A program made the position numbers and the translations under genes. From positions 34,324 through 98,323 of the forward strand of contig JAKSIV010000005.1 in the NCBI GenBank assembly GCA_024398635.1: a stretch of 64,000 nt of DNA, given 5' to 3'. The notes below the pieces were generated by a model. It saw only the letters and a program-made list of their open reading frames with translations, was not told the DNA's origin and did not search any database. The DNA comes from Bacteroidaceae bacterium (GTDB lineage: Bacteria; Bacteroidota; Bacteroidia; Bacteroidales; Bacteroidaceae). Shown here piece after piece: positions 51,331-59,234 of this stretch. The stretch's first letter is position 1, and every line of letters starts with the position of its first letter.

Positions 51331-52293
51331 ATGGAACAACCCAAAATAGAAAGAATGCTTCATTTCATCACATTGTTGGCTGATAAACGCGGTTATACAA
51401 TTGATGAAATTGCTGAAAAGCTTGAAATATCCCGACGCAGTGCCTATAGATATATAGATACATTCAAAAACGCCCGCTTTATTTTCAGTTATGATAATGG
51501 TCGCTATCGGTTGATTACCAACAAGGGAACCATGAAAGAACTGGCAGACACCATATGGTTTACAGAAGAGGAAGCTTACGTAATCAAGACTCTTATTGAT
51601 GAATTGGACAACACCAATGGTATGAAAGCTGGCCTGATGCGCAAACTAACTGCAATATCTGACATGACCAATCTGGGAGATTTCACCTACAACAAAACAT
51701 ATTCTTTAAATGTAAGCAGACTGGCAGAGGCCATGAAAGAGCACAAGAAAGTAATGCTCAAGAAATACTCATCGGCCCACTCAAATGACACACGCGACCA
51801 CATAGTTGAACCATTTGTATTTACCAGCAATTCTATTGATGTATGGGCATTTGATACTGAAGACAACAAGAACAAAAGATTTAAAATAACCAGAATCAAT
51901 GAAGTCCAGGTTCTTGACTCCAATTGGGAGAATGCAGCCAATCACAACGCGGAATTAATGGATGATTTCCGCACACATGGCGATGGCTGCTATCACATAA
52001 AACTGCAAATGGACAGAATGGCAAAAGACCTACTAAGTGAGGAATACCCATTATCTGAAAAACATATTTCCGAAATAGATGGCAGCCACTGGCTTTACGA
52101 AGCCGATGTCTATAAGCTGGAAGGCATAGGCCGGTTTGTTATGGGTTTATACGAGCACATTATTATTCTGGATGGCAAGGAATTAAAGGATTATATAATG
52201 TCTATAATCGAAAAAATGATTAATGATTTCCTAGGTTCAAACACGAAACGCAATCGGGGAGAAGAATTTGAGCCGGACGGCTTTGCCGATTGA
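51331..52293 (+). CDS. HTH/WYL-domain transcriptional regulator
   Basis: 320 residues from the ATG at 51331 (MEQPKIERMLHFITLLADKR). A winged helix-turn-helix of the YafY/HTH_11 type lies at about 8-65 (YTIDEIAEKLEISRRSAYRYI). The WYL-like ligand-sensing domain lies at about 140-215 (RDHIVEPFVFTSNSIDVWAF, then RFKITRINEVQVLD), with WAF where the family has WYL. A C-terminal WCX-like part follows. Such regulators sense nucleic-acid or small ligands and often control DNA-damage or phage-defence genes. None of those genes is adjacent, so the target is unknown. The gene is clearly AT-richer than the ribosomal genes next to it, suggesting acquisition. Confidence 0.85.
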   Translation: MEQPKIERMLHFITLLADKRGYTIDEIAEKLEISRRSAYRYIDTFKNARFIFSYDNGRYRLITNKGTMKELADTIWFTEEEAYVIKTLIDELDNTNGMKAGLMRKLTAISDMTNLGDFTYNKTYSLNVSRLAEAMKEHKKVMLKKYSSAHSNDTRDHIVEPFVFTSNSIDVWAFDTEDNKNKRFKITRINEVQVLDSNWENAANHNAELMDDFRTHGDGCYHIKLQMDRMAKDLLSEEYPLSEKHISEIDGSHWLYEADVYKLEGIGRFVMGLYEHIIILDGKELKDYIMSIIEKMINDFLGSNTKRNRGEEFEPDGFAD

Positions 52294-52464
52294 TTATGAC
52301 ACGAAGATACAACATTTCTCAGAAACTGGATTCTTTACATTCCAATATCCATGTATGTTTTACGGGACTAACATAGGGCTGGCCGTATAGACTTAGGGGC
52401 GTAAAGCAAATGAGTCCTGCCGAGCGGTCATCCAGTCCATTGATGACACGCGGATATAAAATTA

Positions 52465-52490
52465 CCAGCGCCCCGCGGGCGCTGGATAAG
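52465..52490 (-). terminator. Terminator downstream of the FISUMP fragment
   Basis: CCAGCGCCC (52465-52473) and GGGCGCTGG (52477-52485) form a perfect 9-bp GC-rich stem with a CGC loop. On the minus strand TAATTTTAT follows. It lies about 95 nt past the end of the FISUMP-domain frame. Confidence 0.65.
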
Positions 52491-52580
52491 GCTTTCAAGG
52501 TGGATTTGTTAATCTGATTGCAAGCAATGTCAGGATTCGCCTCGGCAGAATTGAAGCAAGCTTCATTCTGCACTCGACTC

Positions 52581-52904
52581 TCACTGACATTCTGTAATGA
52601 GGCGGACACTGAAGCCGTAGCCGCGGTTGACGATGCTGCCAGGGCGGATAGATCTGCTATTGAGGTACACGCGGTACGCGTTGTCGCGGTCGTCTGCGTA
52701 TTCAGTAGACGACCAATAGTAGCCGGAGTCGCCGACATTGTTGACATTGGAATCAAAGCGGAAGCCCGCAGCGGGAAGGAAGACGAAGCCTGCGGCATCG
52801 ATTTTCTCTGATGTCATCAACCGCGTTGCCGCAATGGGAGCAAAGGCTACTGCGGACACCTGCCGGAACCTTCTTCCCGACAAGTGGGAGATGAAGAAAC
52901 ACAC
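52581..52904 (-). pseudogene. Truncated FISUMP (Fibrobacter major paralogous) domain fragment
   Basis: A 107-codon frame whose last ~75 residues match the C-terminal half of FISUMP domains: GFVFLPAAGFRFDSNVNNVG, then DSGYYWSSTEYADDRDNAY, and GYGFSVRLITE before the stop. Complete FISUMP proteins have a signal peptide and the N-terminal half of the domain (TKxEWxxL region); neither is present. The upstream codons (MCFFISHLSGRRFRQ) look like random read-through. I take it as a remnant of a secreted surface protein with its terminator still attached. About 280 nt downstream to the WYL gene hold only that terminator. Confidence 0.6.
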
Positions 52905-52956
52905 TCATTGTTTAGACAATTTTCCCGACCGAACGATGTAATCCGGGCGTTTTTTG

Positions 52957-52964
52957 TAACTTTG
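52957..52964 (+). promoter_or_regulatory. Promoter -7 box of the secreted amidase-amidohydrolase operon
   Basis: TAACTTTG, full TAnnTTTG match, 56 nt before the ATG at 53021. Confidence 0.55.
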
Positions 52965-53020
52965 CGGAGGAAATTTGATTCCTTGGCTAAAACAGTATGA
53001 CAAATATATCAAGTTCGGTT

Positions 53021-54319
53021 ATGAAAAAAATTATTCTCTTCCTTGCTTGCACTGCTTTTCTCTTTGCATGCAGCAAAAATGAACCGGAGGTTGTTGTCCC
53101 TCCCATCGACAATCCCACGGATGTCATCGGTATAGGTGAACAGGTCACTAATCCCAAAAATGTACAGTGGTGCAAGGACCCCCAGGCGGATGCGACTCTT
53201 TCCTCTCTGCGCCATATCTCCGATGTGCTCTACACGATGGATTATACCGCAAATCTGCACTTGGATGAACTGGCCAATGGCAATTATCGCACAAGAGACG
53301 CTTTTGAGAATGCCTTCGGCGCATTCCATTTTACACCGGAAGGTGCCGAACCTACAGTCGATGCTGCTCCCACGGCCTGCTCCGGCTTTGTTTGCAAGTC
53401 CCCCAAGGACGAACTTCTGCTCTGTCGCAACTTCGATGGTGCGCACGGTCCTATGCTTCTGCTTTTCAACAGTACCAATGGCTACAAGTACATCCAGGCT
53501 ACAGCCCCCAACTATAATTCCGTTCTCTATATGGGGGCGGACGGTCTTCACGGCGATGGTGCCTTGAGCGATGGCAAGACCCCCCTCCACCGCCTTATGC
53601 GTGTACCTCTCGCGACTATGGACGGAATGAATGAGCACGGACTCTGCTTCGGTGCCTATCAGCTTCCCGGCTTCGACGAGGACAACCTTGACCCAGACCT
53701 TTTCGGAACGAAAAACCCTGACCACCTTTTCCAGAGTACGGGCAAAAATGCCATCTCTGCTTCGCTTATGCACAACCTCATTCTTTCCAAGTGCAAGACC
53801 GTGAAGGAAGTGGAGGAACTCTTGCTCTCCCATGATATGATTAACATATTGTCTAGTCTCAATGTGCACTGGATGATAGCTGATGCCACAGGCGACTGGG
53901 CGATTTTCGAATATTGGAAAAACGAGCTCTTCGTCATGCGCGAAAAGGAACTCTATGTCTATGGTTCAGTCGCAGGCCTCCATATGCCTTATGAGTGGTA
54001 CAGCATCGAAAACTACTACCGCAGTCCCGAGCCTTTCCTTGCTTATCCGAACCCCATCACTCCTGCCACCGCTTACAACTGGCAGGTCGAAATGTCGGCC
54101 AAGATGCGCGTGGGTCATATGATGAACTTCTACAAGCCTACAATGACGGAAAAGGAGGCCCTGCTCTGCCTGCAGGAAGGACGCTATAATATTGAGGTTC
54201 CCAATGATTTCACCAACTGGTCCTGCGTTTACAATCCCAAAGAGTTGACCCTTATCTTCGCTCTCAGAAACGACCTGTCGAAGGTATATACCGTTGATCT
54301 TAAGAAAGTGTTCAAATAA
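53021..54319 (+). CDS. Lipoprotein Ntn-hydrolase related to choloylglycine/linear-amide C-N hydrolases
   Basis: 432 residues from the ATG at 53021, giving a clean lipoprotein signal (ILFLACTAFLFAC, Cys17). The Ntn-hydrolase core starts at the probable nucleophile Cys120 in PTACSGFVCKS. It continues LLLCRNFDG, DGMNEHGLCFGAYQLP, VHWMIADATGDWAIFEYW and NWSCVYNPKELTLIFAL, the order of the choloylglycine hydrolase/acyl-transferase family. Cys120 would need release of a ~100-residue propeptide to become N-terminal. The enzyme should hydrolyse an amide (bile salt, N-acyl amino acid, penicillin-like) outside the cytoplasm; the substrate is not deducible. Operon with the next gene (9 nt). Codon use leans to C-ending Leu/Phe codons unlike the core genes. 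Confidence 0.82.
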   Translation: MKKIILFLACTAFLFACSKNEPEVVVPPIDNPTDVIGIGEQVTNPKNVQWCKDPQADATLSSLRHISDVLYTMDYTANLHLDELANGNYRTRDAFENAFGAFHFTPEGAEPTVDAAPTACSGFVCKSPKDELLLCRNFDGAHGPMLLLFNSTNGYKYIQATAPNYNSVLYMGADGLHGDGALSDGKTPLHRLMRVPLATMDGMNEHGLCFGAYQLPGFDEDNLDPDLFGTKNPDHLFQSTGKNAISASLMHNLILSKCKTVKEVEELLLSHDMINILSSLNVHWMIADATGDWAIFEYWKNELFVMREKELYVYGSVAGLHMPYEWYSIENYYRSPEPFLAYPNPITPATAYNWQVEMSAKMRVGHMMNFYKPTMTEKEALLCLQEGRYNIEVPNDFTNWSCVYNPKELTLIFALRNDLSKVYTVDLKKVFK

Positions 54320-54328
54320 CCGACAACT

Positions 54329-56074
54329 ATGAAGAAGTCTGTTCTATTCATTCTTGCTGCCGCGCTCCTTTGCCTGGCTTCCTGCACTCCCGAGAATGGA
54401 GTCAATCCCGACCTCCAAGGGGAAGCCGATGTGATGTTTGTCGGAAACATTGTCACAATGGACACGGAGAACCCCAGGGTCGAGGCAATGACTGTCAAAG
54501 ACGGGAAAGTACAGTATGTGGGAACTCTTGATGAGGCAAGAAAATACTGTGGCGACAAGACAGATGTTAGGGAATATCCTAAGGCATACATCTATCCCGG
54601 ATTCCTTGAGGGGCATCTTCACGGTATGGAGGTGGCCTCACGCTTTGACCAGGTCAACCTTGCGGCAATCGATGATGACCTCGAGACAACTATGGACGAC
54701 TTTGTCGCTCTTATGGCGCAGGACGTGAAGGAGCACCCGGACAGGAAAATATACAAAGGCGCCGGATGGTCCGTGAAATTCAACGTTCTTCCGACTGCGG
54801 CTATGCTTGACGCCATCTGCCCCGACGTGCCTATGGTGCTTTCTTCGGTCGATGGTCACTCGATGTGGATTAATACCTGCGCCATCAAGAAGTACGGTGT
54901 CGATAAAAAAGAAAATATCGAGAAGTACGGCACAGACTGTATCCATATTGATGGCAACGGTTTCCCTACCGGATACATTTCAGAGAACGCTATGGAACTG
55001 GTGCGCCCCGCGCTCCTGCTCTCCAAGGAGGAGCTTAAGACCGCTCTTCTCAAATGGCAGGATATAGCGTTCTCCTATGGTATCACCGGTGTTGTGGAGG
55101 CGGCCATTACAACGGGCGGAGTCGAGAAGGATGCCTGGATGGAACTTGCGAAGGCAGGCCTCTGGAAACTCCGCACATACGCTATGGAATGTGTCCAGGA
55201 CCCTATGCCGGACGAAAAGTTCTGGGGTGACCTCAACAAGGTTCTGGAACACCACAAGCAGTATCAGAATGAATATTTCCAGGTATATGGCGTGAAGATT
55301 TTCGTGGACGGAGTTGTGGAGGCCCACACCGCCTGGCTTCTCGAGCCGTATAACGACGATCCCACCTATTATGGAAAGAAGAGTTTCCCCGATCCCAACC
55401 GCATTGCCGAAGCTGTCGAGTTTGCCAATAAGAACGGGATGAACGTGCATTTCCACACCATCGGTGACGGGGCCATCCGTACTGCGGTTGAAGGAATAAT
55501 CAAGGGTCAGCAGGCCGCTGGTGTCACCGATGCCAGGAACACTATGGCGCATCTTCAGATTATCAAACCGGAGGACATTAAGAAGATGGCTGACAACAAC
55601 ATCATTCCGGTCTGCGCTCCCCTGTGGTGTCCTATAGATCCTGAATACGTCAAGCACGAAATCGAGTACCTCGGCCAGGAAAGGGTGAATTCGGAGTACC
55701 GCGTCAAGTCCTTCTTCGACGCCGGCTGCAAGGTCAATTTCCACAGCGATTACCCTGTGTCTCCCAGCATCAGCATGCCTCTTACCATATACGCTGCCGT
55801 CAAACGTACTATTCCTTTTTATGGAGAAGCCGGTATACAAAATCCAACGGAGGCTGTGACGGTTCAGCAGGCTCTCGAGGCGATGACAGTCAATGTCGCC
55901 TGGCAGCTCAAGGAGGAGAATCGTCTGGGCCAGCTCAAGAACGGAATGATAGCCAACCTTTCTATCTTTGACGTGGACTTCCTCAATGCTCCGATTGAGG
56001 CTGTCCCAGATGCCAAGGTAATCGCAACCTACATTGATGGCAAACTGGTCTACGGAAAACCAAAAGAAAAGTAA
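54329..56074 (+). CDS. Lipoprotein metal-dependent amidohydrolase (YtcJ-like)
   Basis: 581 residues. Lipoprotein signal MKKSVLFILAAALLCLASC (Cys19). Composite beta-sandwich start (ADVMFVGNIVTMDTENPRVEAM), the HxH metal motif in YPGFLEGHLHGMEV, later metal/active-site residues in NVHFHTIGDGAIRTAVEG and VNFHSDYPVSPS, and the family ending QLKNGMIANLSIFDVDFLN. This is the amidohydrolase-3/YtcJ subgroup, generally hydrolysing amide or ester bonds in exogenous compounds. Together with the amidase 9 nt upstream it forms a two-enzyme secreted cassette, perhaps successive steps on one substrate (inference). Confidence 0.88.
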   Translation: MKKSVLFILAAALLCLASCTPENGVNPDLQGEADVMFVGNIVTMDTENPRVEAMTVKDGKVQYVGTLDEARKYCGDKTDVREYPKAYIYPGFLEGHLHGMEVASRFDQVNLAAIDDDLETTMDDFVALMAQDVKEHPDRKIYKGAGWSVKFNVLPTAAMLDAICPDVPMVLSSVDGHSMWINTCAIKKYGVDKKENIEKYGTDCIHIDGNGFPTGYISENAMELVRPALLLSKEELKTALLKWQDIAFSYGITGVVEAAITTGGVEKDAWMELAKAGLWKLRTYAMECVQDPMPDEKFWGDLNKVLEHHKQYQNEYFQVYGVKIFVDGVVEAHTAWLLEPYNDDPTYYGKKSFPDPNRIAEAVEFANKNGMNVHFHTIGDGAIRTAVEGIIKGQQAAGVTDARNTMAHLQIIKPEDIKKMADNNIIPVCAPLWCPIDPEYVKHEIEYLGQERVNSEYRVKSFFDAGCKVNFHSDYPVSPSISMPLTIYAAVKRTIPFYGEAGIQNPTEAVTVQQALEAMTVNVAWQLKEENRLGQLKNGMIANLSIFDVDFLNAPIEAVPDAKVIATYIDGKLVYGKPKEK

Positions 56075-56078
56075 AATA

Positions 56079-56108
56079 AAAAAGCGGTTCAACTGAACCG
56101 TTTTTTTT
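56079..56108. terminator. Bidirectional terminator after the amidohydrolase operon
   Basis: CGGTTCA (56085-56091) and TGAACCG (56094-56100) with A-run before and eight T after. It serves the + strand operon and, by the A-run, the leftward Ig-like lipoprotein gene. Confidence 0.82.
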
Positions 56109-56117
56109 CGTCCGGAT

Positions 56118-56489
56118 CTATTCCGTCACCGTCACTACAACTCCGCCGAGGATTTTTCTGGCAGTCCCTTCTCCGCTATCAACATACGCATAGACGATTT
56201 TCGTGCCGGCTTCAATCCCAGTTACCTCAACTGTCTTTGTGTCCTTGAAGACATCGGCAAAAACGCTCCCCGACTTTGCTCCCGGTTTTTCCGTATATCC
56301 CCAATCCATCTGATTTTCATTGACGGATGAACTGACGGAATAAGTGAATGTCTTCTTTTCGCCGACCTTGACGGTCAGTTCTGTAGGAGTACATTGTACG
56401 CTGCCGTCACCGATGACGAATTTTTCCTCTTTGGTGCACCCCGCTGCAACCAGCAGAAGAGCGGCAAATGCAAAAAACAATTTTCTCAT
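56118..56489 (-). CDS. Small lipoprotein with one Ig-like (Big-type) domain
   Basis: 123 residues. Lipoprotein signal MRKLFFAFAALLLVAAGC (Cys18) and a TKEEKF linker. One immunoglobulin-like beta domain follows: VQCTPTELTVKVGEKKTFTY, then GIEAGTKIVYAYVDSGE, ending VVVTVTE. Big-type domains are adhesion or spacer modules. There is no partner domain, so the function is unknown. It lies between the amidohydrolase operon (convergent) and the nucleoside hydrolase gene on the same strand (97 nt upstream), with only a one-mismatch -7-like TTTCTTTG near its start. Confidence 0.7.
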   Translation of the reverse strand: MRKLFFAFAALLLVAAGCTKEEKFVIGDGSVQCTPTELTVKVGEKKTFTYSVSSSVNENQMDWGYTEKPGAKSGSVFADVFKDTKTVEVTGIEAGTKIVYAYVDSGEGTARKILGGVVVTVTE

Positions 56490-56586
56490 AATATGAAATT
56501 TTTGTGGTTGTTCAAAGAAAAATCAACTTCTCTACACATATGAACACAACGAGTTGGTTAAATGCTCCTAATTATGTCTACGTTCA

Positions 56587-57681
56587 CTAATACTTCGACA
56601 AACGTGAAGTGATGATATCCCAGAACCGTTCCTGATTGATTTGTAAAGGCACCCGGACGATTTGACGCGAGGATGATTGCGTTTCATAGACCTTTCCATA
56701 TGTGGGCGAATCCGGGTTGTCATCGACATCAAGCCTCACATCCTTATATTCGGAGATAATGTCGGAATCGATTGCGATAGCCGCACTTATCAGATCCCAG
56801 ACATACTGGGTTGCGGATGGATCTTCTTCAAACATCTGATAGGCGTAATTCCCCCTGAACAGTTTCTTGAGCTCTTCTGAATGAACTGACTGATAAACAG
56901 CCATAAACTGCTGCCGGTCCATCTTGACTGTATTGCATACATCAAGGCTCACTATTGTCTGTTTCGGGAACGGTGCCCTGAGACAAATCGCGGCCGCCTC
57001 CGGATCATACAGGAAATTCATCTCGGCATAGGGTGTAGTGTTGCCGTCGCACCAGACTGCACCTCCCATATAGATGATTTCCTTGGTTTCCGATGCAATT
57101 TCCGGGTGCGATACCAGTGCTTTCGCAATGTTCGTACAGGGGCCTATCGCAAGAATGGTCAATTGTCCCGGGGCAGAAAGAATCTGTCTGGCAATATACT
57201 CCGAGGCGTCTTCGGATGAAGGCCGGATTTCAGGCTTGCGGCCATATCTTTGCTCGTAGAAAGGGCTCCAGTCATTCACTGTCGGAAATGATAGGGCTCC
57301 GAGATACGACGCATCCTGTCCCGGATTGGCATCAACCTCTTTTTTGAAACTGTCCAGACGTTCCGGCCGCATCGGATATTGCGATCCGCCAATGTAAGTA
57401 AGATCCTTCCCTCCACACAATTCTCCTATCCGTATCCCATATGCCAACGCCTCCTGTGCCCAGACATTGCCCGTTACTGTGGTAAGGCCCTCGATTTCAA
57501 TATCATCAGATCCGAGCAGTATCATAAATGCCACACCGTCATCAAATGCCTCCACCATATCGGAGTCGATAAGGACTGACTTCCTATTATCACCTAACTC
57601 GTCCTGCTGTAACTTCTGACAGCCCGGGAAAAGGAATATGACGACAATAAGGAGGGAAAGTATTCTGAAAGACTGTTTCAT
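56587..57681 (-). CDS. Lipoprotein nucleoside hydrolase (IUNH family), copy 1
   Basis: 364 residues from the ATG at 57681. Lipoprotein signal FRILSLLIVVIFLFPGC. Inosine-uridine hydrolase features: metal-binding start KSVLIDSDMVEAFDDGVAFM (DxD...DD), GLTTVTGNVWAQEALAYG, the catalytic segment YMGGAVWCDGNTTPYAEMNF, LYDPEAAAICL, and SLDVCNTVKMDR. The family cleaves the N-glycosidic bond of ribonucleosides. Most known members are cytosolic; here a lipobox would place it at the cell surface or periplasm. Diverges from a second copy 110 nt away. Confidence 0.87.
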   Translation of the reverse strand: MKQSFRILSLLIVVIFLFPGCQKLQQDELGDNRKSVLIDSDMVEAFDDGVAFMILLGSDDIEIEGLTTVTGNVWAQEALAYGIRIGELCGGKDLTYIGGSQYPMRPERLDSFKKEVDANPGQDASYLGALSFPTVNDWSPFYEQRYGRKPEIRPSSEDASEYIARQILSAPGQLTILAIGPCTNIAKALVSHPEIASETKEIIYMGGAVWCDGNTTPYAEMNFLYDPEAAAICLRAPFPKQTIVSLDVCNTVKMDRQQFMAVYQSVHSEELKKLFRGNYAYQMFEEDPSATQYVWDLISAAIAIDSDIISEYKDVRLDVDDNPDSPTYGKVYETQSSSRQIVRVPLQINQERFWDIITSRLSKY

Positions 57682-57710
57682 TAGACTATGGGAGCATGAT
57701 TCAAACTGCA

Positions 57711-57718
57711 CAAAGTTA
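57711..57718 (-). promoter_or_regulatory. Promoter -7 box for nucleoside hydrolase copy 1
   Basis: Minus strand TAACTTTG, full TAnnTTTG match, 29 nt before the ATG at 57681. Confidence 0.55.
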
Positions 57719-57747
57719 CAAAAGTTTTGTGATTGGATGAAAATATA

Positions 57748-57755
57748 TAACTTTG
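57748..57755 (+). promoter_or_regulatory. Promoter -7 box for nucleoside hydrolase copy 2
   Basis: TAACTTTG, full TAnnTTTG match and identical to the divergent partner at 57711-57718; 35 nt before the ATG at 57791. Confidence 0.55.
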
Positions 57756-57790
57756 AAACTTGATTATATCAACAATGACAACATATTGAA

Positions 57791-58906
57791 ATGAATATGA
57801 AAAATACGTTACTTATTATTGTATTCTCACTCACTTTGCTAACTCTTGGTTCTTGCAGAAAGGATGAGCTTTCCGAGCAGAAAAAGACGTTCGAGAAAGT
57901 TAATATGATAATTGATACGGACATCGGGAACAGCACCGATGATCTTCTTGCTTTGCAGGCTGCATTCGCATTCCAATCCAAGGGATGGTGCGAGATAAAA
58001 GGTGTGATTTCCAGCAGGGGGACAGAACCGGTCCAAAGATTAGCCGACTGCCTGTTACATTACTATCATGCGGACAACATTCCGCTGGGAATAAACAGGA
58101 GCGACGAATCATTCTTTGAGATTGTACCTTATTATCAGTTGGCTGATGCCTTGGATGAAAAAGGAAGGCTTCTTATGGAAGGTACGGGGATACCTCTTTC
58201 CGAACGGCTGGACGGACCGGAACTGTATAGGAAGCTTCTGAGTGAGGCGCCTGATCATTCGATTACGATTGTCTGCATAGGATTTACTACCAATATCAGC
58301 GCCTTGCTGGGGAGCGGACCGGACAAATATTCGCCGCTCAATGGGGTTGAACTTGTACGGAACAAAGTGAAAGCGCTGCACCTTATGGGGTGCTGTTTCG
58401 GAAAGGTCAAACAACGGTACAGTACTGAATTGCTTGATGTAGAATACAATATTCTGGGCGACATCCCTGCCGCACGGGAATTGTTCGACAAATGGCCCGT
58501 TGAGATACACGTATTTCCGGTAGAAGGAGGGCTTTTGTTCCCCTCTGACCATGATGAGGTTCTGTCAGACTATAATTGGCAGCAGGATAACCCTATATAT
58601 CAGGTATATTTCCGATATGATGAATGGATTACAGGAGATTTGGGACAATATTGGTGGGATCCGTTCGTCGTACTTCACTCGATGGAGAGCGAAGAATTAT
58701 ACAATTGTACCGGAAGCGGAACCATTTCGATAAACGAGGAAGGGCGCTCCATATTCACTGATGACCCTGATGGCAAACACTATATTATCGCTATTGCGCC
58801 ACAGGATTACTATTTGTTTTATGAAAGCCTGAGGATGCTTTCCAAATTTAACCCAAATAGGGATGGGGGCTTCTCAATAGACCCTATTGAACAGTATCAC
58901 AGGTAG
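57791..58906 (+). CDS. Lipoprotein nucleoside hydrolase (IUNH family), copy 2
   Basis: 371 residues (365 signal-to-end if started at the second ATG, 57797). Signal peptide NTLLIIVFSLTLLTLGSC with lipobox Cys. The IUNH signature is KVNMIIDTDIGNSTDDLLAL; then GVISSRGTEPVQRLADCLLHYY, SITIVCIGFTTNISALLG, LHLMGCCFGKVKQRYSTELL and DVEYNILGDIPAARELFDKW. The catalytic middle is more diverged than in copy 1 (no GNTTPYAE equivalent). It may therefore have another substrate, or be a binding protein. The gene is AT-richer than the core. Promoter shared in style with copy 1. Confidence 0.82.
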   Translation: MNMKNTLLIIVFSLTLLTLGSCRKDELSEQKKTFEKVNMIIDTDIGNSTDDLLALQAAFAFQSKGWCEIKGVISSRGTEPVQRLADCLLHYYHADNIPLGINRSDESFFEIVPYYQLADALDEKGRLLMEGTGIPLSERLDGPELYRKLLSEAPDHSITIVCIGFTTNISALLGSGPDKYSPLNGVELVRNKVKALHLMGCCFGKVKQRYSTELLDVEYNILGDIPAARELFDKWPVEIHVFPVEGGLLFPSDHDEVLSDYNWQQDNPIYQVYFRYDEWITGDLGQYWWDPFVVLHSMESEELYNCTGSGTISINEEGRSIFTDDPDGKHYIIAIAPQDYYLFYESLRMLSKFNPNRDGGFSIDPIEQYHR

Positions 58907-59234
58907 TTTCCTCCCTGCTGCGAACCGTTGCAATGGCACTGACATCAGCTTTGTGGGTATCACGGCTATTGTGCCCGTCTCGTCACAGAAGTAGAATAAA
59001 TCAGCTCTTGAGAATCTTAAACGCTTATGCCCGGACGGCTTGGGACAACATAGGTAAATATTCCTGCTCTCACAATAGAAAAGGTGCCAGACATACCTCA
59101 AAATGAGTTTGTCTGGCACCTTCATTTGATAGCATTATTAAGATATGTCATTAGTATCCATCTTGTTTCCCATAATGGAAACAGCTGACTACAAACAAAC
59201 ATCGTTCACGCGTTCTAATCAACTCAGTTGTGGT
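58907..59234. other. Gene-free stretch between nucleoside hydrolase and IS30 remnant
   Basis: I see no complete gene. An 83-codon minus-strand frame (58874-59125) overlaps the hydrolase 3' end and has no family resemblance. The stretch holds a strong hairpin (59081-59122), a perfect TGTTTCC-cataat-GGAAACA palindrome (59164-59183), and near 59210-59230 the probable outer end of the IS30 element. Confidence 0.5.
59081..59122. terminator. Strong hairpin, probable terminator
   Basis: AAGGTGCCAGACA (59081-59093) pairs perfectly with TGTCTGGCACCTT (59110-59122); the loop contains a further CTCA/TGAG. T-rich sequence follows on the minus side (CCTTTTCT) and weakly on plus. It could end the + nucleoside hydrolase transcript or a leftward IS30 transcript. 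Confidence 0.55.

Noticed and set aside
53009..53869. 286-codon open frame on the minus strand
   Set aside because: Antisense to the Ntn hydrolase, whose signal peptide, lipobox and catalytic motifs are clear.
54980..56092. 370-codon open frame on the minus strand
   Set aside because: It is antisense to the amidohydrolase, shows no family pattern, and arises from the codon bias of the real gene.
56587..57681. Frameshift in the nucleoside hydrolase because its DxD...DD motif lacks the usual Gly
   Set aside because: The frame is open through all other family motifs including GNTTPYAEMNF, so the motif is simply a variant.
58874..59125. 83-codon minus frame past the second nucleoside hydrolase
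   Set aside because: It overlaps the hydrolase C-terminus and a strong hairpin; no start context or family resemblance.
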